Source: Cunninghamia lanceolata (taxonomy: Eukaryota; Streptophyta; Pinopsida; Cupressales; Cupressaceae). From it: a stretch of DNA of 64,000 nt. Location: the NCBI GenBank assembly GCA_027924645.1, contig BSBN01001150.1:310001-374000 (forward strand). The letters run 5' to 3'. Under the pieces are notes generated by a model that saw only the letters and a list, made by a program, of their open reading frames with translations, ran no database searches and was not told the origin of the DNA. This document shows, piece after piece, positions 1-11,589 of this stretch. The stretch's first letter is position 1. Each line of letters starts with the position of its first letter. A program made the translations under genes and the position numbers.

Positions 1-2
1 AA

Positions 3-3000
3 GTAGGCCATACTATGAGCAAATGCCCTAAGAAGGCAACTAGTTCCCATGATGGTGGAAGAAGGAATCAGTTGTTGAAAGATGATGATTGCCAAAGTGT
101 GAATTCACCCATTGGTAGTGCTGCACCAATCCTTGAAGGAGAGAACATGATGATCAAGAGGACCTTGTTGAAGATGCCATTGAAACAAGAACCCCCACAA
201 AGGAAGACTCTCTTCAAAACCCAAGGTCTAGCATATGGTAAGCTTTGTAAAATTATTGTTGATTTAGGTTCTACTGAGAATGTAGTGTCTACTGAAATGG
301 TAGAGAAGTGTAAGTTGAAAAGGCTGCCCCATGTTAGTCCTCATAAGATCTCTTGGTTGAATAAGAGTCAAAATTACATGGTAGAAGAACAAACTTGGGT
401 TGAGTTTGAGATAGGTGATTATAAGGACAAGTTACTATGTGAGATTATTCCTATGGATGCTTGTCACCTTCTTCTTGGACATCCATGGCAGTATGATGTG
501 AAGGCACAACATGATGGTGAGAAGAACACATACCTCATCACCAAGAATGGAAGGAAGTTTAGGATGGATCCTAAGCAAGAGCAGATTGGAGAGAAGAGTA
601 ATGACACCAATGTCATGATGGTTAGTGGTAAAGAGTTCTTACACCTCATGAAGGAGAAGGATACCCAAGGGTATGCCTTGGTAATGAAGCCTAAAGATGA
701 GTCAGGTCAGCAAGACAAAAGGCAGAAAGAGATTCCACTAGAAGTGCAGCAATTGTTGGACAAGTACCAAGATCTTGTGGTAGAGGATACTCCTAACTCC
801 TTACCGCCCATGAGAGATATAAGTCATCAAATTGACTTGATCCCAGGTGCCACATTGCCCAATAAGGCTGCCTATAAATTGACACCACAGCAAAATGAAG
901 AGGTGAGTAGACAAATTCAAGAACTCTTAGAGAAAGGATTGATTAGAAAGAGTCTTAGTCCATGTGCAGTCCCTAGTGTACTTGCTCCAAAGAAAGATGG
1001 GAAGTGGAGACTATGTACGGATTCAAGGGCCATAAATAAGATCACAATAAGGTATAGGTTCCCTATGCCAAGGATTGAGGATCTTTTGGACTATCTTAGA
1101 GGGTCATGTTATTATTCAAAGGTTGATTTGAAATTTGGTTATCATCAAATCAGAATTAGGCAGGGAGATGAATGGAAGACTGCCTTCAAGACAAATGAAG
1201 GTCTCTATGAGTGGCTTGTCATGCCATTTGGCCTTAGCAATGCTCCAAGCACATTCATGCGTTTGATGAATGAGGTACTTGTTGAATTCATTGGCAAATT
1301 TGTAATTGTTTATCTTGATGACATACTTGTTTTCAGTGGGACAAAAGAAGAACATGTGAAGCATCTTGGACAAGTGATGAAGAAGTTGCATGAGAATAAG
1401 TTGATGATCAACTTGGATAAGTGTGAGTTCATGAAAACTGAACTTGTGTACCTAGGTTTTGTGATTTCTAATGTTTGTTTGAAGATGGACCCCACAAAGG
1501 TTGAAGCCATTCTCAATTGGCCTACTCCTAGGACAGTGGGAGATGTTAGAAGCTTCCATGGTTTGGCAACTTTTTATAGGAAGTTCATTAGAGGATTCAT
1601 TCACATAAGTGCTCCTATTCTTAACACCATCAAGGGTGGCATAAAGTGCAAATTTCAATGGACAAAGCAAGCAGATGATAGCTTTGAATTGTTAAAGAAG
1701 AAAGTGGTTGAATTACCTACATTGGTGCTCCCTGATTTTGACAAAGTTTTTGTAGTGGAATGTGATGCGAGTCAGCAAGCAATAAGTGCTGTTCTTAGTC
1801 AAGATGGACATCCAGTGGCCTTTTTTTCAGAGAAGTTGAATGAGGCTAAACAAAGGTACTCTACCTATGACCTAGAGCTTTATGTAATGGTGCAAGCTCT
1901 CAAAAAGTGGAGACACTATTTGCTGCCCAAAGAATTCATTGTTTTTACTGATAACCATGCTCTTAGCTTCCTAAATAGTCAAGTAAAGTTGAATCATAGG
2001 CATGTTAAGTGGATGGAACAATTGCAGGCCTATACCTTCACTAGTAAGCATAAAAAGGGTGTTGCCAACAAAGTGGCTGATGCTTTAAGTAGAAGGATGC
2101 TTGTTATACATGAAGTACAGATGGAAAGCATGGGGATAGACTATTTGAAGGAGTTATACAAGGAGGATGCAGATTTCAAGGCTGCTTATGAAGTTTGTGC
2201 TAGTTTGGCTAACACTTTCCATGGTGAATATTCAGATTTTGTGCTGTAGGAAGGTCTCTTATTCAAGGGCAGTTTGCTATGTGTCCCTAAGTGTTCCATG
2301 AGGGACAACATCATCAAAGAGAAGCACAATGGAACCTTAGGAGGACACTTTGGGTTGGACAAGACCTTGGAACAAGTCACTAGATTCTACTATTGGCCAA
2401 AAGTACAATCGGATGTAAGGAGATATGTTGTAAGTTGTACCATATGTCAAAAGGCCAAAGGTATGTCTTCTAATGCTGGTTTGTACCAACCCCTTCCTAT
2501 TCCCAATAGGCCTTGGGAGAGCATTAGTATGGATTTTGTACTTGGTCTCCCTAAGACAGTAAGGGGTGTGGATAGTGTTTTTGTCATTGTGGACAGATTT
2601 AGTAAGATGGCTCATTTTGTGCCATGCAAATGCACAAATGATGCATCTCACATTGTTGGTCTCTTTTTCAGAGAAGTGGTTAGAATCCATGGTTTGCCCC
2701 TTTCAATTGTCACTGATAGAGACTCCAAGTTTGTTGGTCATTTTTGGAGGACCTTATGGAGAAAATTAGGAACACAATTGTCTTTCTCATCAGCCTACCA
2801 TCCCCAAACTGATGGTCAGACTGAGGTTGTTAATAGGTCCCTAGGAAACCTTCTAAGATGCCTTACCAAGTAGCATGGGTTGGCATGGGACTTGGTTATC
2901 AGTCAAGCTGAGTATGCTTACAATGATTCAGTAAATAGAAGCACGGGGAAGAGTCCATTTGAAATTGTTTATGGTTTCCATCCAAGAGGACCACTTGAAC

Positions 3001-3608
3001 TCAAAGACCTACAAGGTTGGGATAAGAGGAGTGCTCTAGGTGAAGATTTTACTGCCACCATAAAGGCAGTTCATGATCAAGTCAAAGTTCAGTTGGAAAA
3101 AACAATCTCCAAATACAAGGATAGAGCAGATCTCAAAAAGAGAGATGTACAATTCAAGGTGGGAGATTTGGTGATGGCCTATCTAAGGAAGGAAAGGCTG
3201 CCTAAAGGACAGCCAACCAAGCTTCTGATGAAGAAAATAGGACCATGCAAGGTAGTGCATAAGTTTGGTCCAAATGCTTATGAAATAGAATTGCCATCCG
3301 GTCTTGGTATTTCTCCCATATTCAATGTTTCAGACCTCTTTCCATTCAGACCTCCATTGAATGCTGAAGATGGATCAGATGTTGTGATTGAAGATGAAGA
3401 TTGCGTCAGAGATCTACCTCCAAGTAAGCCTTTACAATTGGAATGCATCTTAGATTCCAAGGTTATCAAAAAGACAAGGAAGGGTGTGTACAAGGAGTAC
3501 TTGGTCAAGTGGCAGGATCTTCCTGATTCAGAGGCTACATGGATGAGTGAGGCAGACATCTTGAAGCATGGGAAGACACTCCAACAGTTGGCAACTCAAG
3601 GGACTTGA
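3..3608 (+). pseudogene. Gypsy gag-pol polyprotein with two in-frame TAG stops
   Basis: Reads in one frame from the window edge (GHTMSKC, second half of a CCHC knuckle, at 9-29) to 3608. The long open stretch 15-2249 would be 744 residues. Aspartic protease is near residues 79-160, with the active site reading DLG (residues 83-85) rather than the usual DSG. Reverse transcriptase carries YLDD followed by ILVFS. RNase H carries the D, E, D set in ECDAS, DLELY and FTDNH. Integrase (2274 onward) has an HHCC zinc site (H..H, CTIC) and the DDE residues in SMDF, VTDRD and HPQTDGQTE. The chromodomain near the end has YLVKWQDLP and ATWM. TAG codons at 2247-2249 and 2871-2873 interrupt it without any frame change. 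The first stands where the chromovirus at 27610-42149 has glutamine. The element is probably dead because of the stops and the altered protease site. Confidence 0.92.
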
Positions 3609-3618
3609 GTTTTTCTTG

Positions 3619-3628
3619 CAGGGGGAGT
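3619..3628 (+). other. Polypurine tract of the first gypsy element
   Basis: The G-rich run GCAGGGGGAG follows the pol stop by ten bases and sits directly before the presumed 3' LTR. This is the position and composition of a plus-strand primer tract. The exact LTR boundary cannot be fixed without the 5' LTR. Confidence 0.6.
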
Positions 3629-3629
3629 A

Positions 3630-4300
3630 TGGTGCAGGAGCACCTTCTTTATGGTGCAGGAGTCATGTTTTGTTTATGTTTTCAATAAGGCTTTTTAAGC
3701 CACATCATGTTTGTAATAAGGTTTTTTTTGTCAATTTGGTCACTAGACCTATGTAGACCATGTTTGGTCAAGTTTGATGTAATCACACAATGAAAACATG
3801 TAGTTTTCTTGTGAGAGGAGAAAACCAACGGCTAACTGACTTTCAAAATCAGTTTGTACGGTTGGGAGGGATGTAAACAAAGGTCTCAAGCCTTTTATAG
3901 GCGAGAAGTTGGATGTAATGACAGGAAGGAATGAATGAATGAAGATCTAGATTTTTGGGTGTGTTGAAACATTGTTCTTTCTGAGTATTTCTCTGTAATA
4001 GTCGTTTTGTACGGCCTATACGGATAGGTGATTGCCTGAAATTGACTGGAACTGTTCATGTATTGAAGTAGCTTTCATTTGGAAGTGGTTGGGTGTTTTG
4101 AGGTGTCATAGTCAGTGAGAAATTGTTCTTCTTGCAGAGATTGGTCTGAAAACCTAGAAACTAGGGTTTGGTGAATAAATGGATTGTTATTCCTTTGTCC
4201 ACTGAAAGCAAGATTCTCATTTTCAGTGTGATGGAGGGATACAGTGTAAATTTTGTGTTTTCTGTGGTTTTGGGTCAAACACCCAAGGATCCAAGGAATC
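3630..4300 (+). repeat. Presumed 3' LTR of the first gypsy element (end approximate)
   Basis: Starts with TG just after the polypurine tract. It opens with a short direct repeat, TATGGTGCAGGAG, at about 3629 and 3651. A TTTTATAGG TATA-like box near 3893 suits an LTR promoter. The right end is a guess around the CAAACACCCA run near 4275-4285; the paired LTR is outside the window. Confidence 0.5.
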
Positions 4301-4429
4301 TGGCTTAAGTTTGACTAGGCATCTCTATGTGACTAGTCTTTGAAATGATAGGAAAAGTGCTATTAGTGGAGTGGCCAAATTGATGGTGATCAAATGTTTG
4401 TAGATGATTATAGACCCCTTCCGTTCTGT

Positions 4430-5000
4430 TGAGTTTTGTTTCTGGTTTGGTGTCTACGTAGTTGCAAAGTAGCATAGGTTACCATTGGCGTAACACAACC
4501 CTCAGAGAAACTTTTGGAAGTTACACCGATCAACGGTGTTAGGCCAATAGAAAGGGTATCGGTGAAGAACGAAGAAAGTCTCCCCGAAGAAACACATATC
4601 GGCATATCGGCCAATGTTCACAAGTGGTCGCCGATGATCGAAGTCTTGCCGACAAGGTCACAACTAACCGCCACGGTTAAGGCGAGTGGAAACTTAACCG
4701 CCTTCGGGGTATCGGCAGGAGGCCAGAAGACGCCGCCGATGGAAGAAGTCTCTCTGAAGACAAGGTGAAGTCGAGCTGTTGGGGAGAGTTGGGAGATTGG
4801 GGAGATAAATAGCAAAGTGGCCGACAGGGTATGTTTGGCCGATAGGAGTAGATCGCCAAGACATAGGCCACCCTCTCACCGATCATAAGTTTGATCAATT
4901 GTGCGCTTCCACTGTGCACTCTGCATCATTCATATACTTGTATTTCTCAATATCTCTCAACAATAAAACCAAGAATCGGTAACTAGTGTGGTATGTGACT
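4430..5000. repeat. CG-rich LTR-like block
   Basis: About 4500-4870 is much richer in C+G and in CGG/CCG words than its surroundings, with many ATCGGC and GCCGAT motifs. It contains a TATA-like GGAGATAAATAG near 4798 and a polyadenylation-like AATAAAAC near 4964. Overlapping open frames on both strands (for example 4514-4768 + and 4677-4919 -) show no recognisable domain and look like by-products of composition. The layout of promoter box then poly(A) signal suggests a solo or orphan LTR, but no paired copy or target duplication was found. Confidence 0.35.
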
Positions 5001-7270
5001 TAAGCTAACTTTTCTCTCATCTCAGGGAGAAGAAACTAAAAGACATCTTCATTAGTATAGTTTGAAACCAAGTAAAGGAAGCATCAATCTGAAAATCAAT
5101 TTCTTTTTGGTATCAACTACATCTTCAATGCACATGGATATCCCTTTGAGTTCAAGCAGGAAAGTGACCTTTCCATTTATTAAGATGGGGATTAGAAGCA
5201 TGACACACATCTGTGACCTCAAATGCAATGTTCTTTTCTGAAGTGATATGATCCATGGATTGTTATCAAGTCACCTAGAAGGACTTGTCAACATCAAGGA
5301 CAACCATATTCTTAGGTGAATCATTTGCCACTAAAATACAATCATGACAAGAGGAGCATTGTCATAAAACAAGGAAGAATACCATGATAAGAAGATCTAG
5401 ATTCACCCTTACTATCATAAGGTAGATAGGATGGTCAACCGTTTAAGGATTGTTATAGAAATTATTCTATCATTCTTAAATTCTGTTTCATTACTCAAGG
5501 GACAAGCAAGTCTTAGAAGCATTGTTACTTAAAGGTAACACAATCAATCAAATCCGAGACTATGTTTCAAACCTTAGAATATACTGTAAACTGCCTTGTG
5601 ATGAATTTTCTTGACATGGTGACATGATAAGGAATCAAATTTTAGCACAGTGATGCGGAGGAAACCAAAAAAACTCGGACTATATGACTACTATATGACA
5701 GTACAAGATGACTGTGAATAGAGGTAGATTTCTCAACAATGTACCGTGATTGTACTAGATAGAGTACATAGAAGATATTTGATCCCAATTGCAAAGGTTA
5801 AGTAAATGAAGTGAAAACTTATTAACTTTACCTAGTATAAATACTAGTTTGCAAGGAAGATACCTAAGACTAAGAGTAAGTTTCTCTTGGTAATCAGGCC
5901 ATGTCATATGCCTCCCATAGAAAACTTCAAAAAGCAAACCGAGGATAGTTGGAATTTCATCTTTAAATAGCAGCCACCACAAAGGGGTTTCATCATAAGT
6001 ATAGGAACACCAAAAGCATCTCCATGTTTGGTACTAAATTTATTTTCATATCTTGGGAAAGTACCCGACTCATTTAAACAATATCAATTTATCCCAAGGT
6101 TTGATAGGTGAGCATGATCTTGGGATTTGTGGGTTATGGGCCCATAATATAACTTCACATGGGCTTATGCAACAACTTTGTTGTAACTTGATGTGTATCA
6201 AATTTATCTAAGTTACTCAAAAAAAGATCCTTGGATGAAATGATCTACTCTAGATATTACAAATGTAAGTGAATTTGGTCCACAGACAAAGTTCATTAAA
6301 TCAATTTTATAGGTTTACAAGGTAGATCCATGGGGTATGGACTGGATTGTATTGCCATTGTTTCAATGAGCGTGGGATAGATTGTTTGTTTGTACATTGG
6401 CTCTTGTCCATAGGAATAGAACAATTTATTTTCAATGATGTTCCTCTTTCATGAAGCTTGATGAATATATCTTACGATAAATTCCCAACATTTCTCCAAA
6501 TTTGGAAGTTCCTAAAGAATTGAGTTATTACATTCTCTCAAAATTGTTGTTTTGGTTTTTAAGAGATTGACCATCTTAGATCTAGATGATACCTCAATAC
6601 TCCTAAATCTCAAGTTTTGAAAGATAATCTTAATCCATCTTTGTGTCTTTAGTTTCCGTGACAACTAGATTTTCATTTGCGAATTGGAAGTCAAATTATA
6701 TCGTTAGATTCAACTATGTTGAGTGGTTATGATTGATTGTTCCTTCCTTGGGAAAACTTTTGACATTTTGTTTGCGTGATTTCCTGATGAATAGATGAGT
6801 GATGATTGCTTATGTCAATGAATTGATTTATCCTTTATATCTATCTCTTGAAGGAGTCACTACTCTTTTTGGCTGCCTTTTTCGAGAATAATACTTTACC
6901 TTTGATTTGATTGTTAGTTTTATTTCCTATTGATGGTTTCTTCATAAGGAAATGATTCCCCTTTTATATTTTATTGTTAAGGAAGTCCTACATTCGAAGG
7001 GTCACACTTTTCATATTTGGTGTTTCATCCTTTCTCACATCATTATTATTCTTGAGAACCTAATTTAATTTATCTATAAAATTACTTAGGGTTCTATTCT
7101 CAATTGAATTCTTCAATGATGTTTTGGATGTCTTTCGTAAATGAAATGTTCTCTCCTTTTATACCTCAAGTTTTGAGGGAGTCATACTTGTTCACTTCAC
7201 TAGTTACAACTCTTCATATGTTAATTTGTTAGTGCTTCAAGAAGCATTTGACAAATAAAGCTTTGATAGA
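5001..7270. other. No gene recognised
   Basis: AT-rich sequence with stops in all frames and no domain I can name. It may be the decayed internal region of the minus-strand element whose LTR lies at 7928-9366, since that region should extend to the left of the LTR, but I see no pol motif in it. Confidence 0.5.
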
Positions 7271-7274
7271 TTTG

Positions 7275-7885
7275 GCATTTTCATAATAAAGTATGTAATA
7301 TACTAAACATGAAGCATACACGCAATACACGAAGTATGTAATATACTAAGCATGAAGCATACACACAGTACACGCATAAATACATGTAATATAATAAGCA
7401 TGAAGCATACACGTGATGCACGAAGTATACGTAAGATACAAAGTATACACATAAATACACGTAATACACGGAGCATGAAGCATACACACAATACACGAAG
7501 TATGCATAAATACACGTAATACACGAAGTATATGCATATGTAATACAAGAAGCATGAAGCATATACGTAGTACACAAAGTATACGCATAATACACGAAGC
7601 ATGAAGCATACACATGAATATACGTAAGTCATGAAGTAAGTCATGCAGTATACACTTGAATACATGTAAGTCACGAAGTATACATGTGAATACACGTAAG
7701 TCACGAAGTATACACTTGAATACATGTAAGATATGAAGTATACATTTGAATACATGAAAGTCACGAAGTATACACTTGAATACACGTAAGTCACGAAGTA
7801 TACACTTGAATACACGTAAGTCATGAAGTATACACTTGAATACACGTAAGTTATGAAGTATACACTTGAATATACATTGCATCAA
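7275..7885. repeat. Minisatellite, about 30-bp unit
   Basis: From about 7620 to 7870 a 30-bp unit built on GTATACACTTGAATACACG repeats about eight to nine times with few changes. From 7275 to 7620 a more degenerate form based on AAGTATAC, ATACACGAAG and CATGAAGCAT continues. The long Tyr/Cys-rich open frames on the minus strand here (for example 7303-7845) come from the repeat and are not genes. The array ends about 45 bp from a primer binding site and LTR, so it sits in the 5' leader of the minus-strand element. Confidence 0.9.
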
Positions 7886-7915
7886 CTATCGTTCATAGGA
7901 TGGCAGGAAGAATAC

Positions 7916-7925
7916 TCTGATACCA
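7916..7925 (-). other. Primer binding site, initiator-Met tRNA type
   Basis: On the minus strand TGGTATCAGA follows the LTR end (ACATTACA) after two bases. This matches the start of the usual plant primer site complementary to the initiator methionine tRNA. It sets the orientation of the neighbouring LTR. Confidence 0.75.
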
Positions 7926-7927
7926 AT

Positions 7928-9366
7928 TGTAATGTCCCTTACCTAATTTGCCCTAGAAAATTCAAATGCCACAAGTTAGGTTTAGGGTTTTTGAATTACC
8001 ATTTAGAATATCCCCAAAACTGAATAATTCTTGGACTTGAGTTCTGCAGTCATAACATAGGACAACATATACAAAATACATAAATACAAATATACATCTT
8101 TAACTGTTAGGGTTAGACAAAATTACATTGCATTCAGATTTATAAACAATACCAATATAGATAGATTATATATTCATTACCATGCAGCTAACTCGGTTTG
8201 TTTACATAATTCAGTCATAGAAGAGGATGATGCAGGGAGGCATGGCAGGGTGTCTTAAGACAACAATTCTCTCTCCAAATAGTCCCCTCACCAAGGTGCA
8301 GAGAGGCATGGCAGGGTGTTGTCAATCAACGGTTCTCCCTCCAAACAGTCCCCTTACCATTCTTCTTTGACTAGTGGACGTTAATTTGTCAATAAACTCT
8401 CAACATGGAGGTCAAGAAGGAGAATTCTACCCTTGGGGGCCCTTAGTCGTTCTCTCCCTTTCACAGGACAGTAGGGTGCCCTACTAGCTGTTCTCCCTAC
8501 CTGTCAATGAAAAGGGTGCCTTTAGTTGTTCTCCCACAATGCTTATTCCCTCCTTATCCATGTTGATAGATTATTGCAAATATTTTATATGGCAATGATA
8601 TGCAATAAGTAAGATAACTAACAATCAATAATGATATGACCTGTACATTCAATAAAGATTCTTATTGAACTTCTAGTTCAGTTCAAAATTGGTAATGTAT
8701 CCCTTTGCTATCCTTAATAGTCTATATGACTGCACCAATAGTTATAATCTTGTAGATCGAATGTCTACTGTAATATTTAATGGTCCAAATGATCGATTGA
8801 TGATTCATTGATGCCTTTCTATATGAGAACTGCTGTATATCATCTCTGTTATTCCCCCCTCAATGATTGATTATTCTCCATTCTATATATCCTCGTATGC
8901 CTCTTCAAAAGGAGGCAACTTCATAGAGAAAAGCATCTTTTACGAAGAGATGCGTCTCTTTTATTAACATTCTCTTTTAGACTTAAACGTTGTCATTTTG
9001 GGTTGCTGCCTTCTTATTAATGACTGCTGCTCCCTTAAATACTAATCTGGTGCATTTCATAACAAAACCCCTTTGTCTTGTTCCAAATTGTATCTCTTCT
9101 TATTTGAGGATCGCTCCTTTTTATAAGACTTTTGTCTTATATGCTGATTGCTTGTTCTCCATAAACAAATCATTGATCCTTCAACTAAAACGTAACTTCT
9201 CAATTTGAATCACTTCATTTGACTAATTCTCATTTCTTCACATATTAGCACCACTTTAAGCTTTAATCTTCTAATGGTGGCGACACCAATTAGGAGTCGG
9301 CCTCTTCATCCAAGAAGAGTTGGCTTTCATGAGTCAGCCAACATATCTTTGTCTTAGGATATTACA
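7928..9366 (-). repeat. 5' LTR (1.44 kb) of a minus-strand retrotransposon
   Basis: Runs from TGTAATGTCC to GGATATTACA on the + strand, so the ends are TG/CA with perfect terminal hexamer inversion (TGTAAT/ATTACA). A primer binding site abuts its left end on the minus strand. The LTR contains an imperfect 66-bp tandem repeat at about 8238-8370 sharing AGGCATGGCAGGGTG. No second LTR is visible between 1 and 7270, so the element is truncated, extends past the window start, or its 3' half was lost. Confidence 0.75.
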
Positions 9367-9396
9367 ATTTAAATCATTAATTTAAATTCTATCTAC

Positions 9397-10560
9397 TCAA
9401 AAGGGAGTCGGCTCATAGGGAGAGGGGACATGACAAACCCATGGATGATTATAAATATATTTTGTTATATCTCTTGCTTCTTCTACAATTGGTCTCACCC
9501 AATCAATTTTGCCTATGTCCTCCAAAAGAAGGTCAAGGCAATGAGCTGCACAAGGGGTCCAAAAAAGTGTTGGATGCCTCTCTTGAAGCAATCTTCTAGC
9601 CGCCACATATGCCACTTCATTGTCGGTAACAACTTGAACAACATTTTGTATGCCCACCTCTAAAACTACCTCCTCTAACATCAAGCTCAAATTTTTTGTA
9701 TGAACTTTATTTTGTTGGAGGCGTCAATTGACTTCAGAAAAACTATCTCACCATTTTAAGCCACTAAAAAATTAAGGGTGCGGTTCCTTCCATATGTCCA
9801 CCCATTTGAAAGAATTGTGCATCCATACTTTTGCCATTTCTTCTCTTGCTCTTCCACAATTTGTTTTGCATCTACAATAGCATCTTGGAGCAACTTGCCA
9901 CTTAAATCTTTTGGAGAGGGCATCTTGTACCCTTTCTTTGCAACTGTCAATGTTGTCACCAAACACTCCCAATATGGACTCCTTGCCAAGTTGAAGGGAA
10001 GGTTGTTGTAAAACCAAAAATTTGCACAAGCCTAATCTGCTTCTTTGTGCACCTCACTGTTCCACCCTGTAGCTTCCAATGAAGGTTGTGCTCCTGGTAC
10101 ATTTTTAGGCACAAAAAACCCCTGCAACTGAGCTCTGCTCAAACTGGGTGAGGAGGATGGGCCACGTATACGTGGACCGCGACTAGAGCCCACAATGCCT
10201 TCCGTATCCACATTGACATCAGATTCTCTTGACAAATTAGGAGCCATGGCTTCTTGTATGGCTGCTTGTGTCTTTGCCCTCTCCAATTTCTTTTCATCTA
10301 GTGTTGCAAGAAGGGCCAACATCTCTCGTTTCACCTCTTCCAGGGCTTCTTCACACGGTTTGGCATTGCGGCAAGGAATCCCGTGAGATGGTATTTGAGG
10401 CGATTGATACCTCCACTATGCTTCTTCTTGCACCAGGTACAAATCACGAACCCTTGTACTGGTCCCATTATGCCATGTTTCCAAGTGGGGTCACGACTCC
10501 CATGGGGTTTCCTTCCAAAGGGCTGACTTGCATTTGCTGGATGCCATTGCGATTATGTAT
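9397..10560 (-). pseudogene. hAT-type transposase fragment (BED/DUF659), broken
   Basis: Minus-strand frames give the N-terminal half of a plant hAT-like transposase. From the N-terminus: a BED zinc-finger remnant (about 10335-10510, with HGIPCRNAKPCEEAL), a low-complexity linker (10032-10334), a DUF659-type block (9756-9989) with KYGCTILSNGWT where the family usually has SDGWT, and a block (9397-9690) with VTDNEVAYVAA and TPCAAHCLDL. The pieces lie in different frames with stops between them, and the C-terminal dimerisation region is missing. A shorter homologous copy lies at 46340-46870. Confidence 0.8.
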
Positions 10561-10569
10561 TAACGTACA

Positions 10570-11040
10570 ATATCAATAACAACAAAAAAATAGTGATTAA
10601 AAAATATAACAATTTAAAGTCGAACATGATTTTTTTTAAAATCATGTAAAATTAAAATGCATTTAAAAAATTTAATTGTAATATGTTAAATGGTAATTGA
10701 ATTAACGAATTTGATAAAAATATGATAATATCATCTCTTAACCCTAAAACGTAATTCCTATATGAAAAAAATTTAAAAAAATTAGTGTTAATCAATTTAA
10801 ATTTAATGAATCCACGAATTTGGACAAATAGAATCAATTCAATTCAATCATTTAAAATTTTAACATACTAAAAAAACTAAAAATCATTCATAAATTTAAA
10901 TGCTTAGAAAATAAAAGAAAAAAAAATTGGAACTAACTTGGAAATTTCTTCCTCAAATCGCCAAAAAAAATCTTCCCAATCTACTATAAGACTTGTGTAG
11001 GGGTGAATGATTGTTGTGTTTGATGGAGGGTGATTGTAGG
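10570..11040. other. AT-rich spacer upstream of the hAT fragment
   Basis: Very AT-rich with poly-A/T runs. No reading frame or RNA gene recognised. By position it is likely 5' non-coding sequence of the hAT element. Confidence 0.4.
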
Positions 11041-11300
11041 GTTTTATAGACTGAAAAACGCGTTTAAAACGTGTTTTACTGGCGTTTTGGCTGCGTTTGA
11101 CCCACATTTGCATGTTTGATTGCGTTTTAACCTTTTTTGGGTGTCGTGAGTCCGTGAGGGAGACTCGCTATATACTCTGCGAGTTTCGGCTTGAAAATCG
11201 ACGAGTTATCGCCTGGAAATCGCCCCAGGTGACTCATGAGTTACCCTTGCAGAAACTCGCCTGGGAAATAAACCCCCAAGTACTCGGAAACTTGGCATGT
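11040..11300. repeat. Subterminal-type repeats near the hAT fragment
   Basis: A cluster of short words in both orientations: GCGTTTTA-like motifs (about 11055-11130), then ACTCG and CGAGT (about 11150-11300), the latter seen as GACTCGC, GCGAGTTT, CGACGAGTT, AACTCGCC and TACTCGG. Clustered short inverted motifs of this sort are usual at hAT ends, where transposase binds. No terminal inverted repeat or 8-bp target duplication could be fixed. Confidence 0.45.
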
Positions 11301-11589
11301 ACTTGTAGGGTTTTTGATCTATGCCTGAAATAATAGCATCTGATCTGCTTGCGTGGGGAGATCTGGAGATATGAAGTAGAGTTTGAGAAGCCAAGCAATG
11401 ACGGCAAAGGATTTCCAAAACAAGATTGCTCGGACACCAACTATAGATTGCTCTGCTCGATGGGACCTTCCTTGGGAATTCATGAAGCCTCTACAAATTT
11501 AGAGATGGACACTAGTTTTCTCATAACCCGCGATGGCCTACATCCCTGTTCCCTGCAGCTCTTGCTCGTGCAATACTAGCAACATAAGC

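Larger units (their letters stand above)
1..4300 (+). mobile_element. Ty3/gypsy chromovirus, 5' end outside window
   Basis: The 3' part of a Ty3/gypsy LTR retrotransposon of the chromovirus type: end of the gag zinc knuckle, protease, reverse transcriptase, RNase H, integrase and a C-terminal chromodomain, then a purine-rich tract and the start of a 3' LTR. The 5' LTR, primer site and most of gag lie before position 1. The polyprotein keeps one reading frame for 3.6 kb with only two stops. The downstream boundary is approximate because the matching 5' LTR is not in view. It is related to, but distinct from, the minus-strand chromovirus at 27610-42149: the two share gene order and many short protease, RT and integrase motifs. 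Confidence 0.9.

Noticed and set aside
4514..4919. Overlapping frames in the CG-rich block as genes
   Set aside because: Open on both strands because of composition, with no domain and with LTR-like signals around them.
5098..5125. TTGGTATCAAC as a primer binding site
   Set aside because: Match stops after TGGTATCA, and no LTR end precedes it.
7620..7870. CRISPR-like array
   Set aside because: Units are contiguous with no unique spacers, and the genome is a plant nuclear one.
7281..7885. Long minus-strand Tyr/Cys-rich open frames of 110-180 residues
   Set aside because: They are translations of the 30-bp minisatellite; a 30-bp unit keeps any stop-free frame open.
9430..10579. Plus-strand frames opposite the hAT fragment
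   Set aside because: The minus-strand reading shows hAT motifs; the plus frames are shadows.
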